DNA from: Hyphomicrobiales bacterium
Lineage (GTDB): Bacteria > Pseudomonadota > Alphaproteobacteria > Rhizobiales > Xanthobacteraceae
Direction of reading: 5' to 3'
DNA length: 64,000 nucleotides
Assembly: GCA_016185205.1 (NCBI GenBank)
Contig: JACPOA010000019.1
Span: 62,001 to 126,000, forward strand
Part shown: piece after piece, positions 54,060-61,531 of the stretch
Layout: the number at the start of each line of letters is the position of its first letter
Numbering within the stretch: position 1 is the stretch's first letter
Program-made: the position numbers and the translations under genes
The notes under the pieces: generated by a model
Told to the model about the DNA's origin: nothing
The model's database searches: none
The model's input: only the letters and a program-made list of their open reading frames with translations

Positions 54060-54911
54060 TTACGCCTTGAACGCCACGATGGTCTGCTTCTGCTCGCCCA
54101 GCCCCGTGATGCCCAGGTTGACCACGTCGCCGACACGCAGATATTTCGGCTCCACCTTGCGCCCCAAGCCGACGCCGGCGGGCGTGCCGGTGACGATGAC
54201 GTCGCCCGGCTCGAGCACGAAGAACTGCGACAGATACCAGACGATGTGCCGGCAATCGAAGATCATGTTCGCTGTATTGCCGTTCTGCCTCAGGTCGCCG
54301 TTGACTTTGGTCCAGACGCTGAGCTTCTGCGGATCCTTAAGCTCGTCCTTGGTGACGAACCAGGGGCCGAGCGGGCCGAAGGTCTCGGCACCCTTGCCCT
54401 TGGCGATGGTCTGCCCGTGCTCCATCTGGAATTCGCGCTCCGACACGTCGTTGCCGATGCAGTAGCCGGCGACCGCGTCCAGCGCCTTCTCTTTCGTCAG
54501 ATAGCGCGCGCGCTTGCCGATGATGATGGCGAGCTCGCATTCGTAATCGAGCTTGCTGGAATTCTTCGGCATCATGGTGTTGTCGTTCGGTCCGCAGATG
54601 CAGCTCGGCGCCTTGTTGAACACCACCGGCTCCGCCGGGATCGGATTGCCGCCCTCGGCCGCGTGATCTCTATAGTTGAGCCCGATGGCGATGAAGTTGC
54701 GCACGCGCCCGATGCAGGGGCCGATCCGCGGCTTGCCGGCGACCGCCTTCAGCCGCTTGATATTGGCCTTTCTGATCTTGGCGAGGCCGCCGGTGGCCAG
54801 CATCTCGCCGTCGATGTCTTTGACGATGCGCGACAGGTCCCTGATTTTGCCGTCGGCGTCGATGATGCCGGGCTTCTCGCGGCCGGGTGCGCCATAGCGG
54901 ACGAGCTTCAT
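54060..54911 (-). CDS. FAH family hydrolase/isomerase
   Basis: ATG 54911 with an AGGAGA site six bases upstream gives 283 residues; the track start at 54992 lacks support. Motifs are MKLVRYGAPGREKPGIIDADGKIRDLS, FIAIGLNYRDHAAEGGNPIP, the metal-binding acids in KLDYECELAIIIGKRA, YCIGNDVSEREFQMEHG and TGTPAGVGLGRK. This form is common among ureidoglycolate lyase or hydroxyhepta-2,4-diene-dioate isomerase-like enzymes. The specific substrate is unknown. It is convergent with the terminase gene. Confidence 0.9.
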   Translation of the reverse strand: MKLVRYGAPGREKPGIIDADGKIRDLSRIVKDIDGEMLATGGLAKIRKANIKRLKAVAGKPRIGPCIGRVRNFIAIGLNYRDHAAEGGNPIPAEPVVFNKAPSCICGPNDNTMMPKNSSKLDYECELAIIIGKRARYLTKEKALDAVAGYCIGNDVSEREFQMEHGQTIAKGKGAETFGPLGPWFVTKDELKDPQKLSVWTKVNGDLRQNGNTANMIFDCRHIVWYLSQFFVLEPGDVIVTGTPAGVGLGRKVEPKYLRVGDVVNLGITGLGEQKQTIVAFKA

Positions 54912-55064
54912 GGGGTCTCCTGGGAGCGTTTGTTTTTGGGATTGGAATTGCGGTCGGCGCCGATCATGCAATGGCGGAGGGGCAGGGGGCAAGGGAGGGC
55001 AGCCGCGCGCCTAATTTATTGCCCCGGCCGCTGAACTTTCCGCGCCGCCGCGCATTAGCCGTTC

Positions 55065-55193
55065 ATGAAAATGGTCGTCATCATCGCCGCCCTCATGGCC
55101 CTGGTCTTCGCGGCCATATCGGCCAATGCGCGAACCCCGCCTGCGGTCCCGTCCGGCCTGGGCGGCACCCAATCCGTGCTGCACGCCCAATAA
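55065..55193 (+). CDS. Small secreted hypothetical protein (42 residues)
   Basis: This ORF is missing from the track because of its size. ATG 55065 opens MKMVVIIAALMALVFAAISANA, a near-perfect signal peptide with an Ala-x-Ala-like end, followed by a short Pro/Gly-rich mature peptide (RTPPAVPSGLGGTQSVLHAQ). If secreted, the mature part would have about 20 residues. No ribosome-binding site of high quality is seen, so certainty is moderate. Confidence 0.5.
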   Translation: MKMVVIIAALMALVFAAISANARTPPAVPSGLGGTQSVLHAQ

Positions 55194-55228
55194 CGTCGAA
55201 GGCGCCGGCCGCGCGAAATCGTTGCGCG

Positions 55229-55447
55229 CTACTTCGCTTCCTTCAGCTTCCACAGCTGAAAGCCCGCGCTGGCGATCGACTTCTCGATCACGTCGCGGCT
55301 GAGCTTGTTGGGCGGCGGGAAGCCCGGCTTGACCACGCCGACCGCGTGCCAGGGGCGGAACTGCTTGGGCAGTTTCTGGCCGCCCTGATCGTCGGAAAAC
55401 GCACGCAAGTCGCGGCTGGCCTCGGACTTGAAAATATAGATGTTCAT
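55229..55447 (-). CDS. Conserved hypothetical small protein
   Basis: ATG 55447 gives a 72-residue protein: MNIYIFKSEASRDLRAFSDDQGGQKLPKQFRPWHAVGVVKPG and then NKLSRDVIEKSIASAGFQLWKLKEAK. The pattern (short beta start, FRPWHAVGVV, and a terminal helix) looks like a small folded protein, and such proteins are typical of Bradyrhizobium relatives. The function is unknown. The longer track start adds an improbable leader. Confidence 0.72.
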   Translation of the reverse strand: MNIYIFKSEASRDLRAFSDDQGGQKLPKQFRPWHAVGVVKPGFPPPNKLSRDVIEKSIASAGFQLWKLKEAK

Positions 55448-55567
55448 GGCTGGTCTTTCCGCGGACCTTTGAGTCCGCTGACTGACAAACCTATAGGCCG
55501 TATGCGGGAACGCCACAAGGCAACCCCTGGTTGGCGCCGGTTCAGCCTGATTGGATCGGATTCTATT

Positions 55568-55702
55568 TTAGTGTGTGCCGGACCGCCGTCGCCGGGGGAA
55601 TGCGAGCACGCCGATGTAAAGCAGCAGGCCGCCGCCGAGCAGCAGCATCCAGTTCTGCGCCGGCAGCCCGAACAGTTCGATATTGTCGGTCAGCCAATCC
55701 AT
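55568..55702 (-). CDS. Small single-helix membrane protein (44 residues)
   Basis: This gene is not in the track. From ATG 55702 it reads MDWLTDNIELFGLPAQNWML and then LLGGGLLLYIGVLAFPRRRRSGTH: a short periplasmic-like start, one membrane helix and a strongly basic cytoplasmic tail. This topology follows the positive-inside rule. No family is known to me. The coherent helix plus basic end supports a real gene. Confidence 0.55.
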   Translation of the reverse strand: MDWLTDNIELFGLPAQNWMLLLGGGLLLYIGVLAFPRRRRSGTH

Positions 55703-55997
55703 GGCGCTGGTCGGTCCTGTGGTGGGATCGGACGCGTGCCGCCAATTCTAGGCGCGGCGGCCCGCCGCAATCAGTAAATTGAGAATAAAATGCGTAAACG
55801 TTTTCGTTGCGGGAGCGTGCCTGTGGAATTGGCATGGTTACCAAATTTAAACGCAAACAGACGTATTTCGACGATCAGTTTCACCGCCGGCTAAAGAATT
55901 CCTCATATCGTTTAAGCCTGGGTCGAACGTCCAACCCAACCATCGGCAAGGCCGCGTATAGGAAGAGCACCGGCGCCGATCTCGACGGAGGACCGCA

Positions 55998-56243
55998 ATG
56001 GACGAGAAACGCAAGGTCCAGCGCCACCGCACGCTCAAGGCTGGCCACATCGCCTTCAACCGCGCCGGCACCATCGACTGCCGCGTGCGCAATCTGTCGC
56101 CGGCCGGCGCCTGCCTCGAAGTCGCCAGCCAGATGGGAATTCCGGATCAGTTCGTGCTGGTGGTCGAGGTCGACCATCTGAGCCAGCCGTGCCACGTGAT
56201 CTGGCGCACCGCGACTCGCATGGGAGTCGCATTCGGCGGCTGA
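55998..56243 (+). CDS. PilZ domain protein
   Basis: This 81-residue PilZ domain alone has the Arg-rich start KRKVQRHRTLKAGHIAFN, the NLSPAGACLEV turn ((D/N)xSxxG) and CHVIWRTATRMGVAFGG at the end. Such domains bind cyclic di-GMP when the RxxxR motif is complete. Here an Arg pair lies in QRHRTLK, so binding is possible but not certain. In alphaproteobacteria many small PilZ proteins are of unknown role. The ATG at 55998 follows GGAGGACCGCA. Confidence 0.85.
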   Translation: MDEKRKVQRHRTLKAGHIAFNRAGTIDCRVRNLSPAGACLEVASQMGIPDQFVLVVEVDHLSQPCHVIWRTATRMGVAFGG

Positions 56244-56538
56244 GCCAAAAGGGTCGGGCCGCGCCTAAATCGCGGGCAGCGCCGGATTTGACGGCGCGGC
56301 CGGCCGGAACCGCGACCTGACACACAAGCCATTGATTTGACAGCGTTTTATAAATTTTTGGTGGCTGGGCCGCGGTCTGTCCGGTTGTGGCATTGCGGCC
56401 ACACGCCTGAAAATACGTCAGTTTTAGTGGTTTCAGCAGCGGATTAGTCACCATTCCACATTGTCGGTTGCCGTATTAGCCGTCACCATAATGCCAGCAT
56501 GCGCCGTGTCACAAAGGCGCCGCAGGTAATTTTGGGGG
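56244..56538. other. AT-richer intergenic region before fadL-like gene
   Basis: About 295 bases hold no supported ORF. A TTGACA at 56337 is the best -35 candidate, but no good -10 lies 16-18 bases later. A GGGGGG stretch next to the start codon may be the ribosome-binding site. Confidence 0.4.
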
Positions 56539-57879
56539 GTGGCTATGTCGGTTCGTCACGTTAAGTCGGTTCTGTTGGCTTGCTGTGGTGTCGGTGCGTT
56601 GATTGCAGCCACGGTCGATGCGAATGCCGGCGGTTTCGCTATTCGCGAGCAGAGCGCCTACGGACAAGGCTCATCTTTTGCCGGCATCGCCGCCGGTGGC
56701 GCGTTGTCGGCGATGTTCTGGAATCCCGCGATCATCACGCAATACAAGGGCAAGACCGTCGAGCAAGATGTGGCGGGAATCCTGCCGTATTCGTCGCACA
56801 GCTACACGACCGCCACGCTTGCGGGTATCCCTGCTTTCGCCAACGCACCGGGGAACAGCGGCATCAGTGCCTTGGTGCCGTCGGGCTATTCGTCCTGGCA
56901 GCTCAACGACCGGTTTTGGGTTGGCATGTCGGTGAACGCGCCGTTCGGGCTCGGCGTCCGCTTCCCGCATCAATGGGCGGGCTCCGCTTATGGTCAGAGC
57001 TCAAAAGTCGAAACGTACAATCTCTCGCCAACAGTGGCCTACAAGATCAACGATATGATCAGCGTCGCCTTCGGCGTGCAGGCCCAATATATGAAGGTGT
57101 CCTACGATGCCTTCCTCGCCGTCAATCCGCTGATCGGCGCTGTCAACGGCGCCGGCTGGGGCTGGGGCTGGACCGCCGGCGTCACCCTGACGCCGTTGCC
57201 GAAGACGGTGATCGGCATCGGCTATCGCTCGGCGATCGACCAGAAGATCAATGGATCGCTGGATGTGCCTGCCGGCATTCCTTTCACCACGCGCGGCTCG
57301 GTCAATCTCACGCTCTCTCTGCCTGATATGATTACCGTCGGGTTGCGCCAGGGCATCGGCGATCGCTTTACCTTGCTGGCCGGGGTCGAGTGGGCGAACT
57401 GGAGCCGCATCGGCACCGCCAGCCTGCTGCAGCCGAACGGCAGTTCGGCCACCATTGGCGGCACTGCGGTCAATTTCCCATTCCAATACAGCGACGGCTG
57501 GTTCTATTCGCTCGGCGGCGAATACGCCTTGAATCCCGCATGGACGGTGCGCGCCGGCATCGCCTACGAGAAGAGCCCGATCACCGATAACGTCCGTACC
57601 CCGCGACTGCCGGACAACGACCGCATGTGGTATTCGGTCGGCGCCACCTATAAGCCGGCGAGTTTGAGGGGCTTCACGTTCGATGCCGGCTATTCATTCA
57701 TCAGCGTGAAGAACACGCCGCTTTGCCTCGGTCTTGCCTCTGGCTGCCCCACCAATCCGTGGTCCACCGGGACGACCTATATCGGCTCGACGAACTCGTA
57801 CATCAACATCTTCTCGGTGGCGGCGCGCTATCAATGGGACGACGCCGCGCCCGTCAAGACCAAGCTCGTTACCAAATAA
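56539..57879 (+). CDS. OmpP1/FadL/TodX-family outer membrane transport protein
   Basis: This protein of about 446 residues has a signal peptide (VKSVLLACCGVGALIAATVDANA). It then has GGFAIREQSAYGQGSSFAGIAAGGALSAMFWNPAIIT, the FadL hatch region with the NPA motif, and repeated beta strands to a C-terminal barrel ending in VAARYQWDD. FadL-type channels carry long-chain fatty acids or aromatic compounds across the outer membrane. The GTG 56539 start lies after GGGGGGTG; ATG 56545 is an alternative. Confidence 0.92.
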   Translation: MAMSVRHVKSVLLACCGVGALIAATVDANAGGFAIREQSAYGQGSSFAGIAAGGALSAMFWNPAIITQYKGKTVEQDVAGILPYSSHSYTTATLAGIPAFANAPGNSGISALVPSGYSSWQLNDRFWVGMSVNAPFGLGVRFPHQWAGSAYGQSSKVETYNLSPTVAYKINDMISVAFGVQAQYMKVSYDAFLAVNPLIGAVNGAGWGWGWTAGVTLTPLPKTVIGIGYRSAIDQKINGSLDVPAGIPFTTRGSVNLTLSLPDMITVGLRQGIGDRFTLLAGVEWANWSRIGTASLLQPNGSSATIGGTAVNFPFQYSDGWFYSLGGEYALNPAWTVRAGIAYEKSPITDNVRTPRLPDNDRMWYSVGATYKPASLRGFTFDAGYSFISVKNTPLCLGLASGCPTNPWSTGTTYIGSTNSYINIFSVAARYQWDDAAPVKTKLVTK

Positions 57880-57903
57880 GCGCGCTTAGCTTAAACGCAT
57901 GAG

Positions 57904-57932
57904 GACAAGGCCGGCGGCGACGCCGGCCTTGT
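57904..57932 (+). terminator. Rho-independent terminator
   Basis: ACAAGGCCGGCG and CGCCGGCCTTGT form a strong stem 25 bases after the FadL-like stop. The following T-run is interrupted (TCGTTT), but the site is well placed. Confidence 0.75.
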
Positions 57933-57947
57933 TCGTTTGGGGGGCGT

Positions 57948-58298
57948 TCAGGCGTCCGGCGCGATCAGCGCCATGATATCGCGCGCGCCGTGCAGGATGC
58001 GCTCGATGGAGATTTCCGTCGGCAGGTCGCGGTAGAGGATGAGGTAGTTTCGATACGGGAGAATATGCGCATCGGCGCCAAGTTGCGGAAATTGGCGCGG
58101 CGCTTTCGCCAGCGCCTTGCAGCGGTCTTGCTTCTTTATTTGGTCGCATTTTCTACGGCGAACCGGTTCCCACTTCGCCGGAAAATGCTCCAACGCCTCG
58201 ATGAAGGTGACGGCCCGACGCGGATTGTCGGTTGCGATGTAATCGGCGATGGCCAAAAGGTCGAGTTTGGCCTCCGGCGTGAAGGCGACCGGCTTCAC
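57948..58298 (-). CDS. parE: ParE/RelE-type toxin with internal repeat insert
   Basis: This 116-residue toxin has the ParE start MKPVAFTPEAKLDLLAIADYIATDNPRRAVTFIEAL and the end APRQFPQLGADAHILPYRNYLILYRDLPTEISIERILHGARDI. Typical ParE proteins have about 95 residues. The extra piece HFPAKWEPVRRRKCDQIKKQD between the first helices is encoded by a family A palindromic repeat that keeps the frame. It may be active or weakened. ParE poisons DNA gyrase. The gene overlaps its antitoxin by four bases. Confidence 0.88.
   Translation of the reverse strand: MKPVAFTPEAKLDLLAIADYIATDNPRRAVTFIEALEHFPAKWEPVRRRKCDQIKKQDRCKALAKAPRQFPQLGADAHILPYRNYLILYRDLPTEISIERILHGARDIMALIAPDA
58141..58191. repeat. Family A palindromic repeat inside parE
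   Basis: On the minus strand GGAGCATTTTCCGGCGAAGT is followed by GGGAACCGGTTCGCCG and AAAATGCGACC, an inverted repeat with the family A ACCGGTT core. The reading frame passes through it without a stop. Confidence 0.85.
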
Positions 58299-58561
58299 AT
58301 CCCGCGATCCTTGGCTATCTTGCTGTACTTTTCCTTCAACTCGGCGAACACCTCTTCGGCCGGGATTCGTGGCCCGCTCTCGATGCCTGCGCGGAAGGCC
58401 TTGCGCAACTCCTCGATCTGCACGGCGCGCGACTTTTCGCGCTGTTCGAGCAGCCGCAGACCCTCGCGGATCACTTCGCTTTTTGAGTTGTAGCGGCCGC
58501 TCTTGAGTAGCCGGCCAACGAAACGATCGAATTTAACGCCCAGGGCATAGCTTGTCGGCAT
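58295..58561 (-). CDS. parD: ParD-type antitoxin
   Basis: This 88-residue protein from ATG 58561 has the CC2985-type ParD pattern: FDRFVGRLLKSGRYNSKSEVIREGLRLLEQREKSRAVQIEELRKAFRAGIESG. The N-terminal ribbon-helix-helix binds its own promoter. The C-terminal helix (AEEVFAELKEKYSKIAKDRGM) wraps the toxin. It overlaps parE as expected, and the pair is a complete toxin-antitoxin module. The track start at 58639 is too early. Confidence 0.9.
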   Translation of the reverse strand: MPTSYALGVKFDRFVGRLLKSGRYNSKSEVIREGLRLLEQREKSRAVQIEELRKAFRAGIESGPRIPAEEVFAELKEKYSKIAKDRGM

Positions 58562-58613
58562 GGCGTGGCTCCCGACCTCAATATAAGCCGACCGATAACT
58601 ATTATCAATCGGC

Positions 58614-59393
58614 TCAAAACGCGCCCGGGAACAGGCCACCGTCGATCAGCAGATTCTGCCCGGTGATGTAGCCGGCCCGGCTCGAGCACAGGAACGCGCA
58701 GGCCGCGCCGAACTCGGCCGGCTCGCCGAAACGCTTGGCCGGGATGGTGGCGGCGCGGGCGGCGGCGGCCGCTTCGAGCGTGATGCCCTTGGCCTCGGCC
58801 GCCTTGCCGAGCGTGGCGCGCAAGCGGTCGGTGTCGAAGGCGCCCGGCAGGATGTTGTTGATGGTGACGTTCTTGTCGGCCACGGTGCGGGCGACGCCGG
58901 CGAGGAACGCGGTCAGGCCGGCGCGGGCGCCCGACGAAAGGTCTAGCCCGGCGAGCGGCGCCTTCACCGCGCCCGAGGTGATGTTGACGATGCGGCCGAA
59001 GCGGCGCGCCAGCATCGGGTCGATCACCTTCTGGATCAGCTCGATGGCGACGATCATGTTGGCGGTGACGCCGTCGAGCATCTGCTGACGCGACAGCTCG
59101 CGGAAATCGCGCAGCGGCGGCCCGGCATTGTTGTTGATCAGGATATCGGGCTGCGGGCAGGCGGCGAGCAGCGCCTTCTGGCCTTCGGGCGTCGCGACGT
59201 CGGCGGCGACCGCGATGATCTTGCCGCCGGCGATCTGGCCGAGCTCGGCGGCGGTGGCGGCCAGCGTCTTGCCGTCGCGGCCGTTGATCACGACCTCGCA
59301 GCCGGCTTCGAGCAGCGCGCGCGCGCAGGCCTTGCCGAGCCCGCGGCTCGACGCGCAGACGATGGCCTTGCGGCCGGCTAATCCGAGATCCAT
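58614..59393 (-). CDS. SDR family oxidoreductase
   Basis: This 259-residue classical SDR has LAGRKAIVCASSRGLGKACARALLEAG, NNNAGPPLRDF and TSGAVKAPLAGLDLSSGARAGLTAFLAGVARTVA. The usual catalytic Tyr of YxxxK is replaced by Ser (SSGARAG), like a group of SDRs often annotated as 3-oxoacyl-ACP reductase homologues. It ends FLCSSRAGYITGQNLLIDGGLFPG. The loss of the Tyr-Lys pair means activity may be altered. It is transcribed away from the threonine dehydratase gene. Confidence 0.88.
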   Translation of the reverse strand: MDLGLAGRKAIVCASSRGLGKACARALLEAGCEVVINGRDGKTLAATAAELGQIAGGKIIAVAADVATPEGQKALLAACPQPDILINNNAGPPLRDFRELSRQQMLDGVTANMIVAIELIQKVIDPMLARRFGRIVNITSGAVKAPLAGLDLSSGARAGLTAFLAGVARTVADKNVTINNILPGAFDTDRLRATLGKAAEAKGITLEAAAAARAATIPAKRFGEPAEFGAACAFLCSSRAGYITGQNLLIDGGLFPGAF

Positions 59394-59563
59394 GGGGGGT
59401 CCTCTTCAGGCGGAGAGCGTGTTTCGGCGCGAGTGTTAGGGGCAGGGCAGGCGAGGCGTCAAGGGCAGGTGCGTAAATCTAGGCGAGTCGCGGTCGTGAG
59501 AGTTACAAGGGAAGAAAGCACGCCCTTGCCCCGGCGCGCATCGCGGCGCTAGCCTTGGCCCGC

Positions 59564-60550
59564 ATGAGCGTCTTCGACAAAATCGCTCCCTCCGCCGCCG
59601 ATATCGAGGCGGCCGCCAAACGGATGGCCGGCGTGGCGGTGCGCACGCCGCTGATCAACGCGCCGGTGCTCGACGAGCGCGTCGGCGCGCGCGTGTTCCT
59701 CAAGGCCGAGACGCTGCAGCGCACCGGCTCGTTCAAATTCCGCGGCGCCTATAACAGGATTTCCTCGATCCCGCCCGAGCGGCGCTCCGCCGGGGTGGTG
59801 GCCTATTCGTCGGGCAATCATGCGCAGGGCGTGGCGGCGGCCGCGCGCCTCTTGGGCATGCGCGCCACCATCGTGATGCCGTCCGATGCGCCGCGGCTCA
59901 AGCGCGAGCGCACCTTAGCGCTCGGCGCCGAGATCGTGCCCTATGACCGCAATACGGAAGACCGCGCCGCCATCGCTGCGAGGCTCGTGGCCGCGCGCGG
60001 CGCCACGCTGGTGCCGCCTTACGACGATCCGCTGATCATCGCCGGGCAGGGCACCATCGGGCGCGAGATCGTCGAGGATCTCGGGCAACTTTTGCTCGAG
60101 CCCGAGATCGTGGTGGTGGGCGCCTCCGGCGGCGGGCTGGCCGCCGGCATCTCGCTCGGCGTCAAATTGCGCGTGCCGTCGGCGAAATTCTACACCGTCG
60201 AGCCGGAGGGTTTCGACGACACGTTGCGCTCGTTCGCCAGCGGCAAGCGCGAGGCCAATGCGCGCATGAGCGGCACCATCTGCGACGCGCTGATGACCAA
60301 CACGCCGGGCGAGCTGACCTTTCCGATCAATCGCGAGCTGATCGGCGCCGGCCTCACCGCCAGCGATACGCAAGTGGCGGCCGCGGTGCGCTTTGCCTTC
60401 GAGGAATTGAAACTGGTGGTGGAGCCGGGCGGCGCCATCGGGCTGGCCGCGCTGCTGGCAGGCTCGCTCGATGTCAAGGGCAAGGTGGTGGTGGCCATCC
60501 TGTCGGGCGGCAATGTCGACGCGGATTTGTTTGCGAAGCTGATTAGCTAA
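59564..60550 (+). CDS. Threonine/serine dehydratase, PLP-dependent (TdcB-like, no ACT domain)
   Basis: This 328-residue fold-type II PLP enzyme has the lysine in RTGSFKFRGAYNRIS, the substrate loop YSSGNHAQGVAAAARLLG, the phosphate-binding VGASGGGLAAGISLG and the end VVAILSGGNVDADLF. It deaminates threonine to 2-oxobutanoate, or serine to pyruvate. No regulatory ACT domain is present, so it is the catabolic short form, and serine racemase-like activity is also possible. ATG 59564 is preferred to TTG 59555. Its last bases overlap the convergent next gene by eight. Confidence 0.88.
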   Translation: MSVFDKIAPSAADIEAAAKRMAGVAVRTPLINAPVLDERVGARVFLKAETLQRTGSFKFRGAYNRISSIPPERRSAGVVAYSSGNHAQGVAAAARLLGMRATIVMPSDAPRLKRERTLALGAEIVPYDRNTEDRAAIAARLVAARGATLVPPYDDPLIIAGQGTIGREIVEDLGQLLLEPEIVVVGASGGGLAAGISLGVKLRVPSAKFYTVEPEGFDDTLRSFASGKREANARMSGTICDALMTNTPGELTFPINRELIGAGLTASDTQVAAAVRFAFEELKLVVEPGGAIGLAALLAGSLDVKGKVVVAILSGGNVDADLFAKLIS

Positions 60551-61490
60551 ACAGCGCGAGGCGCTCCTCGTCGCTCAGCGCCATGATGTGCGCGAGCGGG
60601 TCGGCCGGCGGCGGCAGCGTGAGTTCGAACGCCGCAGGTGGCGACACGGCGGCGGTCTCGGTCACCACCGTCGCGACGACGGCAGGCTCGGCAACAGCCG
60701 GCTCAACCGCCGCCGGTGTCGCCGGCGCGCCGTCGAACAGATTGACCTCAGGAATGATCGCGACGCTGCGCTGAGGCAGATCAGGCGCAGGCGAAGTTAT
60801 GTCCTGCTCCGGCGGCGCGATCGCATGCTGTTGTTTTGTTTGTGCATGATCTTGTCCGAAAACCGGTTCCCATCCCCGATCGGGGTCGAGGACATGCTTT
60901 TCGGGATCATGCACGAGTGCGATGGGAGGCTGCGGCCCACCGGCGGCGGGCGCGGGGATCGGCAGTTCCGGCTCGTCGGCGCGCGGCACCACCGCGAGAT
61001 GCGAACGCGCGGCCTCCACGACCGGGTCGTCCGCCAGCTCTTTGTCCATCAAGACCAGCGCGGCCACTTCGGGCGGCAATGCGGATTGCGCGCGCGTCGG
61101 TTCGACGATGCTCTCGATGCGGTGCTGCACGAAGCCGATCAACGCCGCCAGCTTGGCCGCCTTGATGGCGGCGGCGCCGGCGTCGATCGCCGGCTGCGCG
61201 CCGCGCATCGCCGCCAGCAGCGCGCGCAATTCCTGCCGGATGCGGTCGGCCTCCGCGCTCGCGCTCTGGCGCGCGACCTGCGCCTCCAGCCGGTCGAGCG
61301 CGGCCAGCACCGTCGCGGTGTCGGCATGGCGGTTGCGCCGGGCATATTCGGCGAGAAAGGCGCGGCCGCGCGCGCTCGCCTCCAGCGCCGCGCAAAACGC
61401 CCGGTAGTCCGGCTCGCTCAGCGCGACCTCCGGCAACGGCGCCAGCACCTCATTGGCCAAGACTTGGTTGGTGGAGACCTCGTTCGGCAT
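60543..61490 (-). CDS. Conserved alphaproteobacterial protein with repeat insert
   Basis: This 315-residue protein from ATG 61490 has a helical N-terminal half: PDYRAFCAALEASARGRAFLAEYARRNRHADTATVLAALDRLEAQV and AALIGFVQHRIESIVEPTRAQSAL. Its C-terminal half is disordered and rich in Ala, Pro and Val. Between them the segment HDPEKHVLDPDRGWEPVFGQ and DHAQTKQQ is encoded by a family A repeat. The N-terminal pattern occurs in many Rhizobiales proteins of unknown function and might be a chemotaxis-like helical domain. It ends FSSDEERLALFS-like. Confidence 0.8.
   Translation of the reverse strand: MPNEVSTNQVLANEVLAPLPEVALSEPDYRAFCAALEASARGRAFLAEYARRNRHADTATVLAALDRLEAQVARQSASAEADRIRQELRALLAAMRGAQPAIDAGAAAIKAAKLAALIGFVQHRIESIVEPTRAQSALPPEVAALVLMDKELADDPVVEAARSHLAVVPRADEPELPIPAPAAGGPQPPIALVHDPEKHVLDPDRGWEPVFGQDHAQTKQQHAIAPPEQDITSPAPDLPQRSVAIIPEVNLFDGAPATPAAVEPAVAEPAVVATVVTETAAVSPPAAFELTLPPPADPLAHIMALSDEERLALFS
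60842..60914. repeat. Family A palindromic repeat inside a coding gene
   Basis: GTGCATGATC and GATCATGCAC are perfect inverted ends of a 73-base element containing the ACCGGTT core and an extra inner palindrome (CCCCGATCGGGG). It is in frame within the hypothetical gene at 60.5-61.5 kb. Confidence 0.9.
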
Positions 61491-61531
61491 GGACCTGTTA
61501 TGAATCGTGCGACTTGATTCGGCCAGCACCT

